Translations under genes and position numbers: made by a program | Origin: Bacillota bacterium | GTDB lineage: Bacteria > Bacillota > Bacilli > Paenibacillales > NBRC-103111 | DNA length: 64,000 nt | Reading direction: 5' to 3' | NCBI GenBank assembly: GCA_023388055.1 | Contig: JAEWGW010000017.1 | Coordinates: forward strand, 32,000 to 95,999 | Shown here: positions 25,248-34,184 of the stretch, one piece after another | Layout: each line of letters starts with the position of its first letter | Numbering within the stretch: position 1 is the stretch's first letter | The notes under the pieces: model-generated | What the model was told of the DNA's origin: nothing | The model's database searches: none | Seen by the model: the letters and a program-made list of their open reading frames with translations, nothing else

Positions 25248-27794
25248 ATGAGAAGGCTACCAAACACCCTTCTGGTAATAGGTTTTATGCTGGCGCTGCT
25301 GCTGGCAGGCTGCTCCGGCCCCCCTGCGAAGGATGCCTCCGGCAGGAAGGAACCGGTCACTCTTGCGCCGGGAGAAAAGCTGACCGCATCCTTCACGGAT
25401 AGCCGTCTTCCCGCCATGAAGGGGATAATCCAGAATGAGCAGCTGCAATTGCTGGTGGATGATACAAACGGAGAGATTGCCGTGGTTCAGAAGAAAAACG
25501 GGGAAATCTGGTTTAGCAATCCCCGTGACCGGGAACAGGATTCCCTTGCCGCAGGAGTCAATAAGGATCTTCTTTCCTCTCAGCTGTCTATCGATTATTT
25601 CAACACCTATGGTCAGCTGAATTCCATGAACTCGTTTTCCGATAGCGTGGCCCACAAGCAGATATCCTTTGAGCGGATGCCTCAGGGGGTGCGGGTGAAC
25701 TACCAGCTTGGCGTAGTCCAGAAAACGGCAGAGGACCTTCCTTTGAAATTGCGGAAGGAACGGCTGGAGGGGCTGTCGGGCAAGCTGAACAGCACCGGCA
25801 AACGGGCCCTGCTGATTGCTTACAAGGAGGATCAGGCAAACGGGATTTATACCCGCAACGACACGGCCTTGGTTGGCATTCAGCTGGAGCGCGCCTTCCA
25901 AGCCTTTGCGGACGCCGGTTATACGGCAGAGGACCTGCAGGCGGATATGCGCGACCTGGGCTTCGAGCAGACAAAAGCGGCGTCGCGTGTTTTTCTGGCT
26001 TCTCTGGAATATACGCTGGACGGGAATACACTTGTTGCCAGGGTGCCGGCTGCAAGCCTCCATTACCCGGTGGAATATCCTCTCAACCAGCTCTCCGTGC
26101 TGAGCTATTTCGGGGCAGCAGGCATTGAAACGGCAGGAGCCATCTTGGTTCCCGACGGGTCGGGCGCACTGATCCGGTTCAATAACGGGAAAGCCGCCTA
26201 TCCCCCGTATCAACAAACCGTATATGGGACGGATAGAACCATGGATCTGGGAGACAAACCCCTTATGGAGCAGCGGGTCCGGCTGCCGGTGTTCGGTATG
26301 ATCAAGGAGAGCGGCGCTTTCATGGGTATCATTGAATCGGGCGCACCCGCCGCTGCCATAAAGGCTGATGTGTCGGGAAGACTGAACAGCTATAACTATG
26401 CCCATCCCATTTTTAATGTGATCAATAAAGGGGAGGTCACCCTTCTTGCAGGCTCCATCCAGCGCTCCCTGCCCAAGTTCCAGGAGGAGCCGATGAAAGC
26501 GGATTATACTGTCCGTTATGCATTTTTGAGCGGGGAGGCTGCATCTTATACAGGAATGGCGCATTATTACCGGGACTACTTGCTGGAGCGCAAGAAGCTT
26601 CCCCGAACGACTCCGCTGGCACAGAGTGATAACACTCCGTTTATTTTGCAGCTGGTTGGGGGAATTGATAAGACCAAGCATTTTGCCGGGATCCCTTATC
26701 ACTCTATTGAGCCGCTTACCTCCTTTGAGGAGGCGCAGGATATAGTGAACCAGCTGCAGCAGAAGGGTATTCCCGATATAAAGATTCGTTATTCCGGATG
26801 GTTTAACGGCGGATTGAACCACAAGGTTCCCGCACAAATGAAGGTGGACGGTGCCATTGGCGGGGAGAAGGGCTTTAAGCAGTTTGCACATTTTGCCCAA
26901 GGGCAGAATATCCCCGTTTATCCCGATGTGGCATTGCTTACCAGCTACTCCACCACCGGCTTCAACAAATCGAAGGATGCTGCCAGAACGCTGCGGGGCA
27001 CTCCGGCCACCCTCTATCCGTTTGACCTGGCATTGAACCGGCGGTACAGCACAGGTGCTCCTTCATATGTTATTTCGCCCCGTCTTGTGAACGGTTATGT
27101 GGATTCTATGCTCCAGGAGCTGAAGGCACTCAAGGTCAACGGAGTTTCTCTCCGGGATTTGGCCGGACAGCTGGACAGCGATTACCGGAGGCATGGGCAG
27201 ATCGACAGAACACAGGCGGAGGCCGTTTCGGTTGAGGCGCTGTCCAGAATGTATCAAGAGGGACTGGACATGACAGGAGATGGAGGGAATGCGTATGCAC
27301 TTCCGTACCTGACCCAAATTACAAATGCGCCCTTGACCTATAGCAAGTTCAAAATTGAAGATGAAGGGATTCCTTTTTATCCTCTGGTGATTCGCGGCAG
27401 TATCGATTATGCCGGTTCCCCCTATAATCTGTCCAGCTCCACCAATGCCAGGCAGTATATCCTGCAATGTCTGGAATATGGATCTTCTATTTCCTTCGAG
27501 TGGATTTATAAGCCCAACGAGGTGATGAAGGATACGGATTACAGCCAGCTGTATGCTGTCTATTACGGGCAATGGATCGACCAGGCCGCAGGGATATACA
27601 AGGAGGTCAACGATGTTCTCAAGAAGGTTATAGGCCAACCGATTATGAGCCATCAGCGTTTGGCGGAGGGGGTCTATAAAACCGTATACGCGAACAATGT
27701 CTATGTCATGGTTAATTATAATTCCTTGCCGGTAACGGTGGACGGCAAAACAGTTGGGGCAGAGAGTTATATAACAGGTGGTGAAGAAAAGTGA
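25248..27794 (+). CDS. DUF5696 family lipoprotein
   Basis: The protein has 848 residues. A lipoprotein signal ends in LLAGC with Cys-22 as the lipidated residue. The long mature part shows no classical binding-protein signature. Segments such as LVPDGSGALIRFNNGKAAYPPYQQ, YPDVALLTSYS and SFEWIYKPNEV fit the DUF5696 proteins I know from Paenibacillaceae. The alternation of beta and alpha blocks after residue 400 (IKIRYSGWFNG, VSLRDLAGQ) would suit a TIM-barrel glycosidase-like fold, which is inference. It lies between the YIP1 gene and the second permease pair, with a GTGA overlap to the latter. Confidence 0.8.
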   Translation: MRRLPNTLLVIGFMLALLLAGCSGPPAKDASGRKEPVTLAPGEKLTASFTDSRLPAMKGIIQNEQLQLLVDDTNGEIAVVQKKNGEIWFSNPRDREQDSLAAGVNKDLLSSQLSIDYFNTYGQLNSMNSFSDSVAHKQISFERMPQGVRVNYQLGVVQKTAEDLPLKLRKERLEGLSGKLNSTGKRALLIAYKEDQANGIYTRNDTALVGIQLERAFQAFADAGYTAEDLQADMRDLGFEQTKAASRVFLASLEYTLDGNTLVARVPAASLHYPVEYPLNQLSVLSYFGAAGIETAGAILVPDGSGALIRFNNGKAAYPPYQQTVYGTDRTMDLGDKPLMEQRVRLPVFGMIKESGAFMGIIESGAPAAAIKADVSGRLNSYNYAHPIFNVINKGEVTLLAGSIQRSLPKFQEEPMKADYTVRYAFLSGEAASYTGMAHYYRDYLLERKKLPRTTPLAQSDNTPFILQLVGGIDKTKHFAGIPYHSIEPLTSFEEAQDIVNQLQQKGIPDIKIRYSGWFNGGLNHKVPAQMKVDGAIGGEKGFKQFAHFAQGQNIPVYPDVALLTSYSTTGFNKSKDAARTLRGTPATLYPFDLALNRRYSTGAPSYVISPRLVNGYVDSMLQELKALKVNGVSLRDLAGQLDSDYRRHGQIDRTQAEAVSVEALSRMYQEGLDMTGDGGNAYALPYLTQITNAPLTYSKFKIEDEGIPFYPLVIRGSIDYAGSPYNLSSSTNARQYILQCLEYGSSISFEWIYKPNEVMKDTDYSQLYAVYYGQWIDQAAGIYKEVNDVLKKVIGQPIMSHQRLAEGVYKTVYANNVYVMVNYNSLPVTVDGKTVGAESYITGGEEK

Positions 27795-28699
27795 GCAGCT
27801 TGCGGAAGCTCCGCCCAAAAAAATTCAGCTACACACAACAAAAGGCGTTATGGGGATTTATGTATGTTCTTCCTTGGCTATTGGGATTCCTGTTCTTTTT
27901 TCTGATCCCCATGATCACCTCTCTGCGCTACAGCTTCAGCAAGGTGGAGGTAAATGCCACAGGAATCAAGGTGATGCATGTAGGGCTTTCCAACTTCGTG
28001 GAGGCTCTTACCGTAAACACCAGCTTTAACCGCACACTGACGGAAGCTATTGTCAACATGGTGGTGAATGTGCCGCTGATCGTAATCTTCAGCCTGTTTC
28101 TGGCCGTGCTGCTGAATCAGAGGTTTGTTGGCCGGTCTGTTGCCAGGTCCATCTTCTTCCTGCCGGTTATCCTGGCCTCGGGCATTATTCTGCAGTTGGA
28201 GAGCGAAAGTCTGATTCAAACCCTGTCGCAAGGCACCGGCTCCGGCAGTATGAATGCCTTCGGTTCATTTCAGTTGGAGCGGATGATGCTCCGCGCGGGA
28301 TTAAATGAGAACATCGTCATTTATTTGACCGGAGCAGTGGACCGGATTTATCAGATTGTCAGCCAATCCGGGGTGCAGATTTTGATCTTTCTGGCAGGTA
28401 TTCAGACCATCTCCCCTTCATTGTACGAGGCCTCCACCATGGAGGGCGCCACCGGGTACGAAGCCTTTTGGAAGATTACCTTCCCCATGGTCAGCCCGTT
28501 GATTTTGGTCAATATGATCTATACCATTATCGATTCCTTTTCCCGCAACGATATGACTGATTTAATCCGGACCACCGGCTTTACCAATTTGAACTTCGGT
28601 TTAAGCTCGGCCATGGCATGGATGTATTTTGTGGCGATTGCCGTCATCCTGGCCATTAGCTCAAAAATTGTCTCCAGAAGGGTCTTTTATTACGATTAG
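27791..28699 (+). CDS. Sugar ABC transporter permease, second pair (MalF type)
   Basis: The protein has 302 residues and six membrane helices. The EAA loop is EASTMEGATG. It starts with GTG at 27791 overlapping the DUF5696 stop (GTGA). It has an unusually long loop between helices 3 and 4 (residues about 135-190) with Gly/Ser-rich sequence, longer than in the first-pair permease. This is the first subunit of a second permease pair in the same operon, so the operon can build two membrane channels or a mixed one. Confidence 0.88.
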   Translation: MSSLRKLRPKKFSYTQQKALWGFMYVLPWLLGFLFFFLIPMITSLRYSFSKVEVNATGIKVMHVGLSNFVEALTVNTSFNRTLTEAIVNMVVNVPLIVIFSLFLAVLLNQRFVGRSVARSIFFLPVILASGIILQLESESLIQTLSQGTGSGSMNAFGSFQLERMMLRAGLNENIVIYLTGAVDRIYQIVSQSGVQILIFLAGIQTISPSLYEASTMEGATGYEAFWKITFPMVSPLILVNMIYTIIDSFSRNDMTDLIRTTGFTNLNFGLSSAMAWMYFVAIAVILAISSKIVSRRVFYYD

Positions 28700-28723
28700 G
28701 ACAAAGGGGGAGGGGGAATAAGT

Positions 28724-29671
28724 ATGGTGTTTGCGAGATTCTTTTCTATTGCACATATCAAGAAATGGCTGTGGCACTTTGTCCGTTTTATGCTGATTAT
28801 GGGTTTGTCGTTCGTCATTCTTTATCCGATTCTCCAGAAGATCTCCACGGCGGTGAAGGATAAGAGCGACTTGTATTCTCCTATCGTGGTGATGGTGCCC
28901 GAACACTTCACCCTGGATAATTTCCGCCAGGCCATCAAGGTGATGGACTATTGGACAACGCTGGTAAACACGCTGACGCTGTCAGCCACCACTACGATTC
29001 TGACCGCAGCCTCCTGCGCGATGGCCGGCTATGCCTTTTCCCGCCTGAAATTCAAAGGCAGCAATATTTTATTCAGCGGGGTAATGTTCACCATTCTGGT
29101 TCCACCAACGACCATTCTGATTCCCATGTATATCAATCTGAAGAATTTCACACTGCTGGGGATTGTTCCGTTGATTCACGGGGAGCCTATCAATCTGCTG
29201 AATAGCTACTGGCCGTTTATTCTGACCTCGTTGACGGCAAGCTCCCTGAAGGCGGGGCTGTACATCTTTATTTTTCGTCAGTTTTTCAGAGGAATCCCCA
29301 AAGAGGTGGAGGAGGCCGCTTATATAGACGGTGCAGGCATCGGCAAAACCTTCTTGCGCATTATGCTGCCCAATGCCATACCATCCATTGTAACGGTGCT
29401 GCTCTTTTCCTTCGTATGGCAGTGGAATGACAGCTTCTATACCACAACCTATCTGACCTCCAGCAAGGTGATCGCCACCCAGCTGTCTTCGCTGCCCAGT
29501 AACCTGGCCCAGATTCTGGGAGGAGGGACAGCAGCGGAAAGCGATCCCTTTTATTTGAGCGTGGTGCAGGAAACAGGAATCCTGCTGTCGATCCTGCCCC
29601 TGCTGATCATGTATATATTTGTACAGCGCTATTTTGTGGAGAGTATTGAACGAACGGGGATTGTCGGCTAG
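28724..29671 (+). CDS. Carbohydrate ABC transporter permease, second pair (MalG type)
   Basis: The protein has 315 residues and six membrane helices. The EAA loop is EAAYIDGAGI. The extracytoplasmic loop VPEHFTLDNFRQAIKV follows helix 1, as in MalG-like subunits. GGGGGAGGGGG precedes the ATG. It is the last gene of the nine-gene run; 17 bases further on the opposite-strand AraC gene ends, with no obvious terminator between. It pairs with the permease 24 bases upstream. Confidence 0.9.
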   Translation: MVFARFFSIAHIKKWLWHFVRFMLIMGLSFVILYPILQKISTAVKDKSDLYSPIVVMVPEHFTLDNFRQAIKVMDYWTTLVNTLTLSATTTILTAASCAMAGYAFSRLKFKGSNILFSGVMFTILVPPTTILIPMYINLKNFTLLGIVPLIHGEPINLLNSYWPFILTSLTASSLKAGLYIFIFRQFFRGIPKEVEEAAYIDGAGIGKTFLRIMLPNAIPSIVTVLLFSFVWQWNDSFYTTTYLTSSKVIATQLSSLPSNLAQILGGGTAAESDPFYLSVVQETGILLSILPLLIMYIFVQRYFVESIERTGIVG

Positions 29672-29688
29672 CCGTGTGAAAGCTGCTC

Positions 29689-30534
29689 TTATTCCGGCTG
29701 AATGGGCGAGGAGGCGCAGGACTTGCGGAAGCTGCCCGGTGTTTGCCCGGTAACCCGGCGGAATTGACGGCAAAAGTGCTCCACATTCCGGTAGCCGCAA
29801 ATGGTAGCGATTTCAGATATCCGGTGTGGACTGTAGCTCAGCATTTCCTTGGACAGTCTAATCCGGCATTGAATCACGTCGTCCACGCAGGAGATGCCGA
29901 AGGTCATCTTGTACAGGCTCTGCAGATACCCAGGACTCAGGTGCAGGGCCTCGGCCATGGTGGCAACAGTCCACGGATAACCCGGTTTATTGTGAATCTG
30001 CTTGCGCAGGTCCAGGAGCTCCTGGTGATGGGGGGATTCGTTGGTGTTGCGGGAGGTCTCCAAGAGTTTATTGAACATAATGTGCAGGAGATAATCAATG
30101 GACATGTTCCGGTAGGTGCTCCCGAAGAAGGTTTCCGTGGTCAGCAATTGAAAAAGCTGATGCAAATATCCGGGGTCGGGCACGGCAAAAGGTACTCCTA
30201 GCGGAACCGGAGGAAGGAAGGATTCATTGGCCGTAAAGCGCACCCAGTCATTGATATATGTATTAGCACATGCACGGTACAAGATTTTTTGACGGGGCGG
30301 ATACAGGATCGCGCAATGGGGGGGGAATTCCTTGAACTCCCCTTGAACCCAGAATTCTGCAGGCGTTTGGGTAAGCAGGAGCAGCCAGGAATCCAGCCCT
30401 TCGGGAACGTGATAGACAAAATCATCGGCATGGGTCGTGTCATAGCCGACATAATAAATGGTAGCCATACAGTTCTCCATTCTTGAAGCTTTACGGTTTT
30501 CTTCCTTACACCTCGAACAGGATACATCCTCCAT
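29689..30534 (-). CDS. AraC family transcriptional regulator
   Basis: The protein has 281 residues. The C-terminal 100 residues contain the two helix-turn-helix units (ALHLSPGYLQSLYKMTFG and ISEIATICGYRNVEHFCRQF, ending TGQTPGSFRKS). The N-terminal 160 residues look like the sugar-sensing cupin domain. The ATG at 30534 has AGAGGG eight bases upstream; an internal Met at 30480 is a weaker alternative. Divergent from the importer at 30700 and convergent with the nine-gene operon, it is the natural regulator of one or both. Confidence 0.88.
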   Translation of the reverse strand: MEDVSCSRCKEENRKASRMENCMATIYYVGYDTTHADDFVYHVPEGLDSWLLLLTQTPAEFWVQGEFKEFPPHCAILYPPRQKILYRACANTYINDWVRFTANESFLPPVPLGVPFAVPDPGYLHQLFQLLTTETFFGSTYRNMSIDYLLHIMFNKLLETSRNTNESPHHQELLDLRKQIHNKPGYPWTVATMAEALHLSPGYLQSLYKMTFGISCVDDVIQCRIRLSKEMLSYSPHRISEIATICGYRNVEHFCRQFRRVTGQTPGSFRKSCASSPIQPE

Positions 30535-30647
30535 TTTGCACCCTCTATGTGAATGAAAACAAGTGATTAAACCGCTTTAGGCGGAAAAAAGCGATTTTGT
30601 TTGTTGGCAGTGCCGGGAATCGGTGCTACGCTGAAACCACAAACGAG

Positions 30648-30661
30648 TGAAAGCGCTATCT
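30648..30661 (+). promoter_or_regulatory. Catabolite-responsive (cre) site
   Basis: TGAAAGCGCTATCT matches the known CcpA operator consensus in 13 of 14 positions. It lies 39 bases before the start of the LplB-type permease gene in the gap to the divergent AraC gene, a position suited to repression by CcpA when preferred sugars are present. Confidence 0.7.
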
Positions 30662-30699
30662 GATTCACTTGAACTGCACAGAATAGGGGTGGAGGGATT

Positions 30700-31662
30700 A
30701 TGGCATCCATAATGACAGACAAAGAACATGCCATTGCAGGTCCGGCAGCTTACAAAAGGCGATATTGGCCTCAGCTAAAGCGTTTTATGCCATTGTATCT
30801 GCTGTTTTTGCCAGTGCTCGTGTATTATCTGGTTTTTGCGTACACACCCATGGTCGGAATTGTGATCGCCTTTAAGAATTATAATTTTATGGATGGTATT
30901 TGGAGCAGCCCTTGGGTGGGGCTTGACCACTTCCAACGGTTTTGGGGCAATTCGGACTTTTGGAGAATATTCGGCAATACGATCACTTTAGCACTTTACC
31001 GGATTGTTTTTGGATTTCCCGCACCCATTATTTTTTCCCTGCTTCTGTATGAGCTTCGTTTCGCCAAGTTTACCAAGGTTATTCAGACCATTTCCTATCT
31101 GCCCCATTTCATTTCATGGGTTGTGGTGTATGCGCTGCTCTATAATTTCTTCTCATCGGACGGGCTCATTAATCAGATGATCAAGGAGCTTGGGTTTACC
31201 GCCATTCCCTTTATGGGCGATCCCAAATACTTCCGTGGCATGTTCACCGCCAGCGCGATCTGGAAGGAAATTGGCTGGAGCGCCATCATCTATCTGGCAG
31301 CGCTGACCAGAGTAGATACAGATCTGTATGAAGCAGCTTCCATCGACGGCGCCAACCGCTGGCACCGGCTCTGGCACATCACCCTGCCCGGCATCCGCAG
31401 CATTGTCAGCATCATGTTCATACTGGGGCTAGGCAATATACTCGCCGTCAGCTTCGAACAGATTCTCGTCATGATGAATCCGATGGTAACCGACGTGGCC
31501 GAGGTGCTGGATTATTACATCTACCGGATGGGGATGCTTGATATCAACAATCAAAGCTATGCAACGGCCATTGGCCTGTTTCGCTCCTGCTTGGGCCTGA
31601 TTCTTGTTATTGTAGCTAACTTTGTAGCCAAAAAGCTGGATGAGGACGGTGGAATCTGGTGA
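30700..31662 (+). CDS. LplB-type sugar ABC transporter permease
   Basis: The protein has 320 residues. After a 20-residue soluble start come six membrane helices. The EAA loop is EAASIDGANR followed by RLWHITLPGI. The first periplasmic-side segment YTPMVGIVIAFKNYNF is characteristic of the LplB/YtcP group used for complex or uronate-containing oligosaccharides. It is preceded by GGTGGAGGG and the cre site. It is coupled by a GTGA overlap to the LplC-type gene. Confidence 0.9.
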   Translation: MASIMTDKEHAIAGPAAYKRRYWPQLKRFMPLYLLFLPVLVYYLVFAYTPMVGIVIAFKNYNFMDGIWSSPWVGLDHFQRFWGNSDFWRIFGNTITLALYRIVFGFPAPIIFSLLLYELRFAKFTKVIQTISYLPHFISWVVVYALLYNFFSSDGLINQMIKELGFTAIPFMGDPKYFRGMFTASAIWKEIGWSAIIYLAALTRVDTDLYEAASIDGANRWHRLWHITLPGIRSIVSIMFILGLGNILAVSFEQILVMMNPMVTDVAEVLDYYIYRMGMLDINNQSYATAIGLFRSCLGLILVIVANFVAKKLDEDGGIW

Positions 31663-32531
31663 GTGCAACTCCTGCCAACAAAGCAAAACCCGGCTTGACT
31701 GATTGGGTGATTCTCCTTATTTTGCTGGGGTTTGCCTTCAGTACCTTGTATCCGATGGTGAATTTGTTCTTCGTGTCCATTTCCGATATCCGGGAGGTTA
31801 TTCAGAACGGCGGATTCATCCTGTTTCCGAAGAATATTGATCTTAGTGCTTATCAATACGTCTTCCGCCATGCACAATTGCTGGATGCCTACAAATTTAC
31901 GATTATCATCACTCTGGTGGGCACCGCCCTGAATTTGGTAATGACCTCCTTGGGCGCTTATGTGTTGTCCAGTAGTGAAATGCCGGGCCGCAACCTGCTC
32001 ATGACAATCGTGCTGGTTACGATGTTTTTCAGCGGCGGCCTGATCCCGACTTATCTGGTCATACGTTCGCTGCATCTGGTCAATACCATGTGGGCGCTGA
32101 TCCTGCCGGGTGCCATCAGCACATGGCTGCTTATTCTGATGCGCAATTTCTTCCAGGGTATCCCCGCTGCCTTGCGTGAATCGGCCCGGATTGACGGCGC
32201 TTCCGAGCTGGCCATCCTGACCCGGATTATTCTTCCGCTTGCGCTGCCCATGATTGCGACTCTGGCCCTGTTCTATGGAGTAGGCCATTGGAATGAATAC
32301 ACAGGTGTGGTGCTGTATATCAATAACAATAAAATTACCACCCTGCAGGTTCTGCTGCGCAATATGTACACCGTATCGCTGACCGAGCTGGATAGTGACC
32401 GGCTGCCTCCACCGGTGGATTCGGTGAGAGCCGCCACCGTTATGATCGCAACGGTTCCGATTATTTGCGTATATCCGTTTCTCCAAAAGTATTTCGTCCA
32501 GGGTATGATGGTAGGATCACTCAAGGGTTAG
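31659..32531 (+). CDS. LplC/YtcP-type carbohydrate ABC transporter permease
   Basis: The protein has 290 residues with six membrane helices. The EAA loop is ESARIDGASE followed by LAILTRIILPLALP. The start is GTG at 31659 inside the stop of the preceding permease gene, so both are translated together. PKNIDLSAYQYVFRH in the first external loop is typical of the LplC group. It forms the heterodimeric channel with the LplB-type subunit; the ATPase is not encoded nearby. Confidence 0.9.
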   Translation: MSATPANKAKPGLTDWVILLILLGFAFSTLYPMVNLFFVSISDIREVIQNGGFILFPKNIDLSAYQYVFRHAQLLDAYKFTIIITLVGTALNLVMTSLGAYVLSSSEMPGRNLLMTIVLVTMFFSGGLIPTYLVIRSLHLVNTMWALILPGAISTWLLILMRNFFQGIPAALRESARIDGASELAILTRIILPLALPMIATLALFYGVGHWNEYTGVVLYINNNKITTLQVLLRNMYTVSLTELDSDRLPPPVDSVRAATVMIATVPIICVYPFLQKYFVQGMMVGSLKG

Positions 32532-32541
32532 GGTTCTTGTT

Positions 32542-32564
32542 ATTGGAAGCCGCAAGCCTCCAAT
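32542..32564 (+). other. Small hairpin between permease and binding-protein genes
   Basis: ATTGGA and TCCAAT flank a short inner GC pairing. Stems at this position in importer operons can stabilise the binding-protein mRNA over the permease part. There is no T run, so it is unlikely to be a full terminator. Confidence 0.4.
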
Positions 32565-32600
32565 CTTGACCATATATGAAGGAAAAGGGGATTGATCAAC

Positions 32601-34163
32601 ATGAACAAAAAGAGATGGGTTTGTGCCACAGCAGCCGTAGCTCTGTCGGTAAGCGTTTTAGGCGGCTGCTCCGGCGGCGCCAAGGATGGTGCATCCGGCG
32701 CGTCGCCAGGTGCCAACGGGCAGGGAAAGTCTGCAGCTGCAAGCAAGCTGTCCATTCTCACTATGGACCAGGGGCGGGTATGGAAGGCGGATAACCCCGC
32801 TATTCTGGAGCTGCAGAAGAAAACCAACACGGCCCTGGATGTTCAGCTCATTCCCGGCGCCGATTACAATAACAAATACAGTATCCTGGCTTCGGCAGGG
32901 GATTTGGCGGATATCAACAAAACCAATGGCTTTGACTTTCAGAAGTATGCAGACAGCGGCGTCTATCTGGAGCTTACTGATTTGTTGGAGAAGTACGGCC
33001 AAAATTTGAAGACGAAGCTGACCAAGGAATCATGGGATATGCTGAAATATAAGGGTAAAACCTTCGCTATACCCTATGAGAATACAGCAGGGAAAATTGT
33101 TCCCATCATCCGTACAGACTGGCTGGAGAACCTGGGGTTGAAGCAGCCCACCACCCTGGAGGAGTACAAGGATGTGTTGACCAAGTTCACCTTCAATGAC
33201 CCCGACAAAAACGGCAAAGCCGATACGTTCGGTATTGGCAGCGGTGGCGACGGGGGTTGGGATACGGATTTTATGATGGTGTTCGGTGCCTTCGGCGCTT
33301 TCCCGTTCCAGCATGAGATTAGGGACAATAAGGTATATGCGGGCAGTATAACACCGGAATACAAGCAGGCGATTGAATACATCAAGAGCCTGTGGGATGC
33401 CAAGGTCATGGACCCGGACTTCTTCGTCATTAAATCGGATGCCGCCCAGCAAAAAATGGCACAGGGCAAAGTCGGCATGTTCACAGGCTGGTGGTCTCTT
33501 GCTCCGCAGACTCTGATTCGAAGCCTGAAATCACAGGAAATCGTGCCCGGAGCGAAGTTCGAACCCTTCACCTCTCTGGTAAAGGGACCCGCCGGCAAAG
33601 CGTCACTGAAGTCTATGGGGAATATCAGCGGAACCATTCAAATCTCCAGTAAGGCCAAGGACCCGGCGGCAGCCGTTAAATTCCTCGATTATCTGGCAAC
33701 GAATGAAGGCTGGGAATTGGCGAGATTCGGCATTAAGGGTGTCCATTATGATAAAATAGAGGATGGCTTCCTGCCCGAGGGCCAGAAGGCCTTTAATGAA
33801 AAGTGGCTGGACCCCCTTGCACAGCTTATCCTGCGGGTGGATCTGTTCGTGAAGGCTTCCGAGGAAGGGAAATCCGCCGAGCAAAAGATGGATTTCCGTT
33901 ATATGAAGGCGGCGCTTGATTATCCGCTCTCCATTGATGCCTTCTACGGCTTGCCGCAAACGGAGGAGCAAAAGACCCTGGGATCCGATTTGAACCAATA
34001 TGAAAAAGACATGTTCATCAAATTTGTAACCGGCAAGGAGCCGTTAAGCAATTGGGATACCTATGTAGCCGATTGGAAGAAGAAGGGCGGCCAAAAAATT
34101 CTTGATTCCCGCATTGCCAAATACAATGAGCTGAAGGGCACCAAGGTGGCCTCGGGTCATTGA
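32601..34163 (+). CDS. LplA-type extracellular solute-binding lipoprotein
   Basis: The protein has 520 residues. The signal peptide ends LGGC with Cys-23 as the lipobox residue, followed by a Gly/Ala/Ser spacer. The mature part has EFTFNDPDKNGKADTFG-like calcium-loop sequence (NDPDKNGKADTFGIG) and long helical C-terminal lobes, as in LplA/YtcQ. The ATG at 32601 is preferred to TTG at 32592 because AGGAAAAGGGG lies at the right distance. It is the partner of the two permeases upstream. The substrate is unknown, likely a plant-derived oligosaccharide given the neighbouring hydrolases. Confidence 0.9.
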   Translation: MNKKRWVCATAAVALSVSVLGGCSGGAKDGASGASPGANGQGKSAAASKLSILTMDQGRVWKADNPAILELQKKTNTALDVQLIPGADYNNKYSILASAGDLADINKTNGFDFQKYADSGVYLELTDLLEKYGQNLKTKLTKESWDMLKYKGKTFAIPYENTAGKIVPIIRTDWLENLGLKQPTTLEEYKDVLTKFTFNDPDKNGKADTFGIGSGGDGGWDTDFMMVFGAFGAFPFQHEIRDNKVYAGSITPEYKQAIEYIKSLWDAKVMDPDFFVIKSDAAQQKMAQGKVGMFTGWWSLAPQTLIRSLKSQEIVPGAKFEPFTSLVKGPAGKASLKSMGNISGTIQISSKAKDPAAAVKFLDYLATNEGWELARFGIKGVHYDKIEDGFLPEGQKAFNEKWLDPLAQLILRVDLFVKASEEGKSAEQKMDFRYMKAALDYPLSIDAFYGLPQTEEQKTLGSDLNQYEKDMFIKFVTGKEPLSNWDTYVADWKKKGGQKILDSRIAKYNELKGTKVASGH

Positions 34164-34184
34164 TGAAGGCCAGGTGACCTCCGC

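Noticed and set aside
25257..26900. 547-codon open frame on the reverse strand inside the DUF5696 gene
   Set aside because: It lies fully opposite a well-supported lipoprotein gene, has no family-like motifs or ribosome binding site, and is a compositional shadow.
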